A DNA stretch of 64,000 bases from Aegilops tauschii subsp. strangulata. Its lineage: Eukaryota; Streptophyta; Magnoliopsida; Poales; Poaceae. The notes below the pieces were generated by a model that saw only the letters and a program-made list of their open reading frames with translations, ran no database searches and had not been told where the DNA came from. Position 1 is the stretch's first letter. Every line of letters starts with the position of its first letter. The translations under genes were made by a program, and so were the position numbers. Where the stretch lies: contig NC_053037.3 of the NCBI RefSeq assembly GCF_002575655.3, positions 47,837,242-47,901,241 on the forward strand. The letters are read 5' to 3'. Positions 55,259 to 64,000 of the stretch are shown here, in pieces.

Positions 55259-56968
55259 TGTTGGGAATCGTAGCATAATTTTAGAATTTTCCTACGCTCA
55301 CCAAGATGCATCTATGGAGTCTACTAGCAACGAGGGGAAGGGAGTGCATCTACATACCCTTGTAGATCATGAGCGGAAGCGTTCCAATGAACGTGGATGA
55401 CGGAGTCGTACTCGCCGTGATCCAAATCACCGATGACCGAGTGCCGAACGGACGGCACCTCCGCGTTCAACACACGTACGGTGCAGCGACGTCTCCTCCT
55501 TCTTGATCCAGCAAGGGGGAAGGAGAGGTTGATGGAGATCCAGCAGCACGACGGCGTGGTGGTGGATGTAGCGGCAGGGCTTCGCCGAGCTTCTGCGAGA
55601 GAGAGAGGTGTTGCAGGGGAGGAGGGAGGCGCCCAAAGCTGTAGGTTGCTGCCCTCCCTCCCCCCCCCTTTATATAGGCCCCCTGGGGGGCGCCGTCCCT
55701 AGAGATGAGATCTCATGGGGGGGCGGCGGCCAAAGGGGGGAAGGGGTTGCCTTGCCCCCCAAGGCAAGGGGGAAGCCCCCCACCCTAGGGTTCCCAACCC
55801 TAGGCGCATGGGGGCAGGCCCATGGGGGGGCGCCCAGCCCACTAGGGGCTGGATCCCTTCCACTTTCAGCCCATGGGGACCTCCGGGATAGGTGGCCCCA
55901 CCCGGTGGACCCCCGGGACCCTTCCGGTGGTCCCGGTACAATACCGGTAACCCCCGAAACTTTCCCGGTGGCCGAAACTGGACTTCCTATATATAATTCT
56001 TCACCTCCGGACCATTCCGGAACCTCTCGTGACGTCTGGGATCTCATCCGGGACTCCGAACAACTTTCGGGTTTCCGCATACACATATCTCTACTACCCT
56101 AGCGTCACCAAACCTTAAGTGTGTAGACCCTACGGGTTCGGGAGACATGCAGACATGACCGAGACGCCTCTTCGGTCAATAACCAACAGCGGGATCTGGA
56201 TACCCATGTTGGCTCCCACATGTTCCACGATGATCTCATCGGATGAACCACGGTGTCGAGGATTCAATCAATCCCGTATGCAATTCCCTTTGTCAATCGG
56301 TATGTTACTTGCCCGAGATTCGATCGTCGGTATCCCAATACCTTGTTCAATCTCGTTACCGGCAAGTCTCTTTACTCGTACCGCAATGCATGATCCCGTG
56401 ACTAACGCCTTAGTCACATTGAGCTCATTATGATGATGCATTACCGAGTGGGCCCAGAGATACCTCTCCGTCACACGGAGTGACAAATCCCAGTCTCGAT
56501 CTGTGCCAACCCAACAGACACTTTCGGAGATACCCGTAGTGCACCTTTATAGTCACCCAGTTACGTTGTGACGTTTGGCACACCCAAAGCACTCCTACGG
56601 TATCCGTGAGTTGCACGATCTCATGGTCTAAGGAAAAGATACTTGACATTGGAAAAGCTCTAGCAAACGAAACTACACGATCTTTTATGCTATGCTTAGG
56701 ATTGGGTCTTGTCCATCACATCATTCTCCTAATGACGTGATCCCGTTATCAATGACATCCAATGTCCATAGCCAGGAAACCATGACTATCAGTTGATCAA
56801 CGAGCTAGCCAACTAGAGGCTTACTAGGGACACGTTGTGGTCTATGTATCCACACATGTATTACGATTTCCGTACAATACAATTATAGCATGAATAATAG
56901 ACAATTACCATGAACAAAGAAATATAATAATAACCATTTATTATTGCCTCTAGGGCATATTTCCAACA
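55259..56968 (-). mobile_element. Copia B 3' LTR
   Basis: 1710 bp; on plus it reads TGTTGGGAATCGTAGCATAA ... GGGCATATTTCCAACA. TATA box on minus at 55669-55678 (CTATATAAAGG). It matches copy A LTRs but with its own changes (for example GGGAATCG at the end, against GGGGATCG in copy A). Confidence 0.92.
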
Positions 56969-56969
56969 G

Positions 56970-56980
56970 TCTCCCACTTG
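56970..56980 (-). promoter_or_regulatory. Copia B polypurine tract
   Basis: On minus CAAGTGGGAGA, one base before the LTR. Confidence 0.75.
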
Positions 56981-56988
56981 CACTAGAG

Positions 56989-58382
56989 TCAATAATCTAG
57001 TGACATTGTGATGAATCGAACACCCATTGCATCTTGCTGTTGATCATGTTTTGCCCTAGGGAGAGGTTTAGTCAACGGATCTGCTACATTCAGGTCCGTA
57101 TGTACTTTACAAATATCTATGTCTCCATTTTGAACACTTTCACGAATGGAGTTGAATCGACGCTTGATATGCATGGTCTTCCTGTGAAACCTGGCCTCCT
57201 TCGCAAGGGCAAGGGCTCCAGTGTTGTCACAGAAGAGACTCATCGGGCCCGACGCATTGGGAATCACCCCTAGGTCGGTAATGAACTCCTTCATCCAGAC
57301 TCCTTCCTGTGCTGCCTCCGAGGCTGCCATGTATTCCGCTTCACATGTAGATCCCGCCACGACTCTTTGCTTGCAACTGCACCAGCTTACTGCTCCTCCA
57401 TTCAAAATATACACGTATCCGGTCTGTGACTTCGAGTCATCCAGATCTGTGTCGAAGCTAGCGTCGACGTAACCCTTTACGACGAGCTCTTCGTCACCTC
57501 CATAAACGAGAAACATATCCTTAGTCCTTTTCAGGTACTTTAGGATATTCTTGACCGCTGTCCAGTGTTCCATGCCGGGATTACTTTGGTACCTTCCTAC
57601 CAAACTTATGGCAAGGTTTACATCAGGTCTGGTACACAGCATGGCATACATAATAGACCCTATGGCCGAGGCATAGGGGATGACACTCATCTTTTCTATA
57701 TCTTCTGCCGTGGTCGGGCATTGAGCTGTGCTCAATTGCACACCTTGCAATACAGGCAAGAACCCCTTCTTGGACTGATCCATACTGAACTTCTTCAATA
57801 TCTTGTCAAGGTATGTACTCTGTGGAGGCGTCTTGATCTATCTCTATAGATCTTGATGCCTAATATATAAGCAGCTTCTCCAAGGTCCTTCATTGAAAAA
57901 CACTTATTCAAATAGGCCTTAATACTTTCCAAGAATTCTATATCATTTCCCATCAATAGTATGTCATCCACATATAATATGAGAAATGCTATAGAGCTCC
58001 CATTCACTTTCTTGTAAACACAGGCTTCTCCATAAGTCAGTGTAAACCCAAACGCTTTGATCATCTCATCAAAGCGAATGTTCCAACTCCGAGATGCTTG
58101 CACCAGCCCATAGATTGAGCGCTGGAGCTTGGATACTTTGTTAGCATTCTTAGGATCGACAAAACCTTCCGGCTGCATCATATACAACTCTTCCTTAAGG
58201 AAGCCGTTAAGGAATGCCGTTTTGACGTCCACCTGCCATATCTCATAATCATAGTATACGGAAATTGCTAACTTGATTCGGACTGACTTCAGCTTCGCTA
58301 CGGGTGAGAAAGTCTCATCGTAGTGAACGCCTTGAACTTGTTGATAACCCTTAGCGACAAGTCGAGCCTTATAGATGGTCAC
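56989..58382 (-). pseudogene. Copia B reverse transcriptase and RNase H
   Basis: RT in 58382-57795: YKARLVAKGYQQVQGVHYD, WQVDVKTAFLNGFLKEELYM, LILYVDDILLMGNDIEFLES. The frame is lost after YRDRSRRL, where it reads HRVHTLTRY and stop. RNase H resumes in another frame from 57798 (MDQSKKGFLPVLQGVQLSTA, ILNGGAVSWCSCKQRVVAG, EAEYMAASEAAQEGVWMKEF). Thus one small deletion near 57800-57850 separates them. Compared with copy A this copy keeps Glu at the site of A's TAA (GNDIEFL) and Ser at A's second TAA. Confidence 0.92.
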
Positions 58383-60223
58383 ATTACCATCCGCGTCTGT
58401 CTTCTTCTTAAAGATCCATTTATTTTCTATGGCTCACCGATCATCGGGCAAGTCAGTCAAAGTCCATACTTCGTTTTCATACATGGATCCTATCTCGGAT
58501 TTGATGGCTTCTAGCCATTTGTCGGAATCCGGGCCCGCCATCGCTTCTTCATAGTTCGAAGGTTCTCCGTTGTCTAACAACATGATTTCCAGGACGGGGT
58601 TGCCATACCACTCTGGTGCGGAACATGTCCTTGTGGACCATCGAAGCTCAGCAGTAACTTGATCCGAAGCTTCATGATCATCATCATTAACTTCCTCCCC
58701 AGTCGGTGTAGGCACCACAAGAGCATCTTCCCGCGCTGCGCTACTTTCTGGTTCGGAAGGGGTGACTATCACCTCATCAAGTTCCACTTTCCTCGCACTC
58801 AATTCTTTCGAGAGAAACTCTTTCTCCAGAAAGGACCCATTCTTGGCAACAAAGATCTTGCCTTCGGATCTGAGGTAGAAGGTATACCCAATGGTTGCCT
58901 TAGGGTATCCTATGAAGACGCATTTTTTCGACTTGGGTTCGAGCTTTTCAGGTTGAAGTTTCTTGACATAAGCATCGCATCCCCAAACTTTTAGAAACGA
59001 CAGCTTAGGTTTCTTTCCAAACCATAATTCATACGGTGTCGTCTCAACGGATTTAGACGGTGCCCTATTTAAAGTGAATGCGGCAGTCTCTAAAGCATAG
59101 CCCCAAAATGAGAGCGGTAGATCGGTAAGAGACATCATAGATCGCACCATATCCAATAGAGTGCGATTACGACGTTCGGACACACCGTTACGCTGAGGTG
59201 TTCCAGGCGGCGTGAGTTGTGAAACGATTCCACATTTCCTTAAGTGCGTACCAAATTCGTGACTTAAATATTCTCCCTAGTCGGTGTGGACCTACGAAGT
59301 TCAGTAACTTGATCCGAAGCTTCATGATCATCATCATTAACTTCCTCCCCAGTCGGTGTAGGCATCACAGGAACATTTTCCCGCGCTGCGCTACTTTCCG
59401 GTTCGGAAGGGGTGACTATCACCTCATCAAGTTCCACTTTCCTCGCACTCAATTCTTTCGAGAGAAACTCCTTCTCCAGAAAGGACCCGTTCTTGGCAAC
59501 GAAGATCTTGCCTTCGGATCTGAGGTAGAAGGTATACCCAATAGTTTCCTTAGGGTATCCTATGAAGATGCATTTTTCCGACTTGGGTTCGAGCTTTTCA
59601 GGTTGAAGTTTCTTGACATAAGCATCGCATCCCCAAACTTTTAGAAATGATAGCTTAGGTTTCTTCCCAAACCATAATTCATACGGTGTCGTCTCAACTT
59701 ATTTCGACGGAGCCCTATTTAAAGTGAATGCGGCAGTCTCTAAAGCATAGCCCCAAAATGAGAGCGGTAAATCGGTAAGAGACATCATAGATCGCACCAT
59801 ATCCAATAGAGTGCGATTACGACGTTCGGACACACCATTTCTCTGAGGTGTTCCAGGCGGCGTGAGTTGTGAAACTATTCCACATTTCCTTAAGTGTGCA
59901 CCAAACTCGTGACTTAAATATTATCCACCACGATCTGATCGTAAGAATTTTATTCTCCTGTCACGTTTATTCTCAACCTCACTCTGAAATTCCTTGAACT
60001 TTTCAAAGGTTTCAGACTTGTGTTTCATTAGGTAGACATACCCATATCTACTTAAATCATCAGTGAGAGTGAGAACATAACGATATGCTCCGCGAGCCTC
60101 AACACTCATTGGACCGCACACATCGGTATGTATGATTTCCAATAAGTTGGTTGCTCGCTCCATTGTTCCGGAGAACGGAGTCTTGGTCATCTTACCCATG
60201 AGGCATGGTTCGCACGTGTCAAA
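58383..60223 (-). pseudogene. Copia B integrase with internal duplication
   Basis: Reading on minus from 60199: MGKMTKTPFSGTMERATNLL, HTDVCGPMSVEARGAYRYVL, then FLRSDRGG followed by TAA (59919-59921). It continues SHEFGAHLRKCGIVSQLTP, NGVSERR-type core and PYELWFGKKPKLSFLKVWG to VTELRRSTPT, then returns to the start of the same block (GEYLSHEFG...) and repeats it, finally ending at the TGA 58434-58436 after LTDLPDDR. The duplicated block is about 650 bp: copies at 59285-59925 and 58640-59275. They differ by several percent. The catalytic triad exists twice in part, but the stops and the duplication make the enzyme unusable. Confidence 0.85.
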
Positions 60224-61624
60224 TCATTCGTAATCAAGAGACTCCAAAAGTCCATCTGCATGGAGCTTCTTCATGCGCTCGACACCAATGTGACCAAGGC
60301 GGCAGTGCCACAAGTATGTGGGACTATCGTTATCAACTTTACATCTTTTGGTATTCAGACTACGAACATGTGTAACATCACGTTCGAGATTCATCAAAAA
60401 TAAACCATTGACCAGCGGGGCATGACCATAAAACATATCTCTCGAATAAATAGAACAACCATTATTCTCGGATTTAAATGAGTAGCCATCTCGAATTAAA
60501 CGAGATCCAGATACAATGTTCATGCTCAAAGCTGGCACTAAATAACAATTATTGAGGTTTAAAACTAATCCCGTGGGTAGATGTAGAGGTAGCGTGCCGA
60601 CGGCAATCACATCGACCTTGGAACCATTCCCGACGCGCATCGTCACCTCGTCCTTCGCCAGTCTCCGTTTATTCCGTAGTTCCTGTTTTGAGTTACAAAT
60701 ATGAGCAACCGCACCGGTATCAATTACCCAGGAGGTACTACGAGTACTGGTAAGGTACACATCAATTACATGTACATCACATATACCTTTGGTGTTGCCG
60801 GCCTTCTTCTTGTCCGCTAAGTATTGGGGGCAGTTCCGCTTCCAGTGACCACTTCCCTTGCAATAAAAGCACTCAGTTTCAGGCTTGGGTCCATTCTTCG
60901 ACTTCTTCCCAGTAACTGGTTTACCGGGCGCGGCAACTCCCTTGCCGTCCTTCTTTAAGTTCTTCTTACCCTTGCCCTTCTTGAACTTAGTGGTTTTATT
61001 CACCATCAACACTTGATGTTCTTTGCTTATCTCCCCTTCCGCTGATTTCAGCATTGAATATACCTCGGGAATGGTCTTTTCCATCCCCTGCATATTGTAG
61101 TTCATAACAAAGCTCTTGTAGCTTGGTGGAAGCGACTGGAGGATTCTGTCAATGACCGCGTCATCTGGGAGATTAACTCCCAGCTGAGACAAGCGGTTGT
61201 GCAACCCAGACATTCTGAGTATGTGCTCACTAACAGAACTGTTCTCCTCCATTTTACAGCTGAAGAACTTGTCGGAGACTTCATATCTCTCGACCCGGGC
61301 ATGAGCTTGGAAAACCAATTTCAGCTCTTCGAACATCTCATATGCTCCATGTTTCTCAAAACGCTTTTGGAGACCCGGTTCTAGGCTGTAAAGCATGCCG
61401 CACTGAACGAGGGAGTAATCATCAGCACGTGTTTGCCAAGCGTTCGTAACGTCTTGGTTCTCTGGGATTGGTGCTTCACCTAGCGGTGCTTCTAAGACAT
61501 AATGTTTCTTGGCTACTATGAGGATGAGCCTCAGGTTCCGGACCCAGTCCGTATAGTTGCTGCCATCATCTTTCAGCTTGGTTTTCTCTAGGAACGCGTT
61601 GAAATTGAGGACAACGTTGGCCAT
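60224..61624 (-). CDS. Copia B gag-protease, intact frame of 466 codons
   Basis: From MANVVLNFNAFLEKTKLKDD with the gag core (FEELKLVFQAHARVERYEVS, HILRMSGLHNRLSQLGVNL), zinc knuckle CFYCKGSGHWKRNCPQYL, protease WVIDTGAVAHICN and the pre-integrase finger LWHCRLGHIGVERMKKLH. It ends at a TGA (60224-60226) where copy A has TCA (Ser). The gag core is complete here, while copy A has lost about 150 codons of it. It could still make Gag and protease. Confidence 0.9.
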   Translation of the reverse strand: MANVVLNFNAFLEKTKLKDDGSNYTDWVRNLRLILIVAKKHYVLEAPLGEAPIPENQDVTNAWQTRADDYSLVQCGMLYSLEPGLQKRFEKHGAYEMFEELKLVFQAHARVERYEVSDKFFSCKMEENSSVSEHILRMSGLHNRLSQLGVNLPDDAVIDRILQSLPPSYKSFVMNYNMQGMEKTIPEVYSMLKSAEGEISKEHQVLMVNKTTKFKKGKGKKNLKKDGKGVAAPGKPVTGKKSKNGPKPETECFYCKGSGHWKRNCPQYLADKKKAGNTKGICDVHVIDVYLTSTRSTSWVIDTGAVAHICNSKQELRNKRRLAKDEVTMRVGNGSKVDVIAVGTLPLHLPTGLVLNLNNCYLVPALSMNIVSGSRLIRDGYSFKSENNGCSIYSRDMFYGHAPLVNGLFLMNLERDVTHVRSLNTKRCKVDNDSPTYLWHCRLGHIGVERMKKLHADGLLESLDYE

Positions 61625-62918
61625 TTGATCTACAAGACATAGTGTAAAGATTTTAGACTAAGTTCATGATAATTAAGTTCATATAATCAAATTATTTATG
61701 AACTCCCACTCAGATAGACATCCCTCTAGTCATCTACGTGAAACATGATCCGAGTTAACTAGGCCGTGTCCGATCATCACGTGAGACGGACTAGTCAAGA
61801 TCGGTGAACATCTCCATGTTGATCGTATCTTCTATACGACTCATGCTCGACCTTTCGGTCCTCCGTGTTCCGAGGCCATGTCTGTACATGCTAGGCTCGT
61901 CAAGTCAACCTATGTGTATTGCGTGTGTTCCGAGGCCATGTCTGTACATGTTAGGCTCGTCAACACCCGTTGTATTCGAACGTTAGAATCTATCACACCC
62001 GATCATCACGTGGTGCTTCGAAACAACGAACCTTCGCAACGGTGCACAGTTAGGGTGAACACTTTCTTGAAATTATTATAAGGGATCATCTTACTTACTA
62101 CCATCGTTCTAAGCAAATAAGATGTAAAACATGATAAACATCACATGCAATCAAATAGTGACATGATATGGCCAATATCATCATGCTCCTTTGATCTCCA
62201 TCTTCGGTGCACCATGATCATCTTCGTCACCGGCATGACACCATGATCTCCATCATCATGATCTCCATCATTGTGTCTTCATGAAGTCGTCACGCCAACG
62301 ATTACTTCTACTTCTATGGCTAACGCGTTTAGCAACAAAGTAAAGTAATTTACATGGCGCTATTCAATGACACGCAGGTCATACAAAATAATAAAGACAA
62401 CTCCTATGGCTCCTGCCGGTTGTCATACTCATCGACATGCAAGTTGTGAATCCTATTACAGGAATATGATCAATCTCATACATCACATATATCATGAATC
62501 ACATCTTCTGACCATATCACATCACATAGCACTTGCTGCAAAAACAAGTTAGACGTCCTCTAATTGTTGTTGCAAGTTTTTACGTGGTTTGTAGGTTTCT
62601 ATCAAGAACGTTTCTTACCTACGTATGACCACAACGTGATTTGCCAATTTCTATTTACCCTTCATAAGGACCCTTTTCATCGAATCCGTTCCGACTAAAG
62701 TAGGAGAGACAGACACCCGCTTGCCACCTTATGCAACTAGTGCATGTCAATCGGTGGAACCTGTCTCACGTAAGCGTACGTGTAAGGTCGGTCCGGGCCA
62801 CTTCATCCTACAATGCCGCCGAAACAAGAAACGACTAGTAGCGGCAAGAAGAATTGGCAAACTCAACGCCCACAACTGCTTTGTGTTCTACTCGTGCATA
62901 GTAACTATGCATAGGCCT
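61625..62918 (-). other. Copia B untranslated leader
   Basis: No ORF. It contains the 60-bp repeat found in copy A's leader (GACGAGCCTAACATGTACAG / GACGAGCCTAGCATGTACAG in complement, 61880-61970) and otherwise follows A's leader at high identity, with short indels. Confidence 0.6.
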
Positions 62919-62932
62919 GGCTCATGATGCCA
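62919..62932 (-). promoter_or_regulatory. Copia B primer binding site
   Basis: On minus TGGCATCATGAGCC just inside the LTR, identical to copy A. Confidence 0.75.
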
Positions 62933-62933
62933 C

Positions 62934-64000
62934 TGTTGGGAATCGTAGCATAATTTTAAAATTTTCCTACGCTCACCAAGATGCATCTATGGAGTCTACT
63001 AGCAACGAGGGGAAGGGAGTGCATCTACATACCCTTGTAGATCGCGAGCGGAAGCGTTCCAATGAACGTGGATGACGGAGTCGTACTCGCCGTGATCCAA
63101 ATCACCGATGACCAAGTGCCGAACGGACGGCACCTCCGCGTTCAACACACGTACGGTGCAGCGACGTCTCCTCCTTCTTGATCCAGCAAGGGGGAAGGAG
63201 AGGTTGATGGAGATCCAGCAGCACGACGGCGTGGTGGTGGATGTAGCGGCAGGGCTTCGCCGAGCTTCTCCAAGAGAGAGAGGTGTTGCAGGGGAGGAGG
63301 GAGGCGCCCAAAGTTGTAGGTTGCTGCCCTCCCTCCCCCCCCCCTTTATATAGGCCCCCTGGGGGGGGCGCCGTCCCTACAGATGAGATCTCATGGGGGG
63401 CGGCGGCCAAAGGGGGGAAGGGGTTGCCTTGCCCCCCAAGGCAAGGGGGAAGCCCCCCCACCCTAGGGTTCCCAACCCTAGGCGCATGGGGGGAGGCCCA
63501 TGGGGGGCCGCCCAGCCCACTAGGGGCTGATTCCCTTCCACTTTCAGCCCATGGGGCCCTCCGGGATAGGTGGCCCCACCCGGTGGACCCCCAGGACCCT
63601 TCCGGTGGTCCCGGTACAATACCGGTAACCCCCGAAACTTTCCCGGTGGCCGAAACTGGACTTCCTATATATAATTCTTCACCTCCAGACCATTCCGGAA
63701 CCTCTCGTGACGTCCGGGATCTCATCCGGGACTCCGAACAACTTTCGGGTTTCCGCATACACATATCTCTACAACCCTAGCGTCACCGAACCTTAAGTGT
63801 GTAGACCCTACGGGTTCGGGAGACATGCAGACATGACCGAGACGCCTCTCCGGTCAATAACCAACAGCGGGATCTGGATACCCATGTTGGCTCCCACATG
63901 TTCCACGATGATCTCATCGGATGAACCACGGTGTCAAGGATTCAATCAATCCCGTATGCAATTCCCTTTGTCAATCGGTATGTTACTTGCCCGAGATTCG
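62934..64000 (-). mobile_element. Copia B 5' LTR, truncated at the window edge
   Basis: On plus it starts TGTTGGGAATCGTAGCATAA and continues to the end of the window. TATA on minus at 63344-63353 (CCTATATAAAG). Confidence 0.9.

Larger units (their letters stand above)
55259..64000 (-). mobile_element. Copia element B (same group), 5' LTR truncated by the window
   Basis: On minus the order is 5' LTR (64000-62934 and beyond), primer site, leader, gag, integrase, RT, RNase H, polypurine tract and 3' LTR (56968-55259). The left target triplet is not defined; the 5 bp before 55259 are TGGAC, and the partner is outside the window. Over the overlapping part of its LTRs (about 1067 bp) a hand count gave about 20 substitutions, roughly 2 percent, so it is younger than copy A. 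Decayed by stops, a frameshift and an internal duplication. Confidence 0.93.

Overview
The window is plant nuclear DNA, almost certainly from a Triticeae grass (wheat, barley, rye, Aegilops). The main reason is its transposon content: 1.7-kb Copia LTRs starting TGTTGGAAATATGCCCTAGA (the BARE/WIS/Angela group), an Athila-type Gypsy element with a tRNA-Asp primer site, CACTA elements with TNP2 and TNPA/Ulp1-like genes, Stowaway-like and Tourist-like MITEs, and an L1-type LINE. Low-copy gene remnants lie between these. No bacterial or organellar signature was seen. Family names are recognised from memory and from motifs; no database was searched.

Left half (1-23.8 kb) is one nested stack. A 5' fragment of a DnaQ/Werner-like 3'-5' exonuclease gene (23546-23825, minus) ends at the edge of an LTR (21919-23545). 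An Athila-type Gypsy element (13331-21918, minus) interrupts that LTR. A CACTA element (about 4672-13330) interrupts the Athila 3' LTR. A Tat-lineage Gypsy element (445-4671) sits inside the CACTA element. A BARE/Angela-like Copia element (LTR 1-444, continuing to the left) sits inside the Gypsy element. All internal genes are decayed.

Middle (23.8-50.8 kb) holds the low-copy islands. There is a broken F-box/LRR/FBD gene with a B3-like exon just upstream, both on minus. A two-exon gene with an XS-type zinc finger (exon 1 at 43225-43473, exon 2 at 28480-28766, minus) has its single intron expanded to about 14.5 kb by a second CACTA element (29095-43049). That CACTA element is split, within one of its own exons, by a Copia element with both LTRs (32155-40430). 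Arrays of degenerate tandem repeats (44.5-47.2 kb) follow. Next comes an unrecognised plus-strand gene (from about 47380) cut by a solo LTR with a perfect target-site duplication (47699-49373), and then a Tourist-like MITE.

Right part (50.8-64 kb): a LINE on minus (50756-55258) whose 5' region is interrupted by a second Copia copy on minus (55259 to beyond 64000). This copy shares a pol stop codon with the first and carries a diverged duplication inside its integrase.

Nothing here looks like a coordinated pathway; the genes are separate remnants. The features most likely to be new are the XS zinc-finger gene hosting a nested transposon in its intron, the solo-LTR-disrupted gene with 19-residue repeats behind a 105-bp repeat array, the alternating higher-order repeat at 46.1-46.6 kb, and the chimeric integrase of the second Copia copy.
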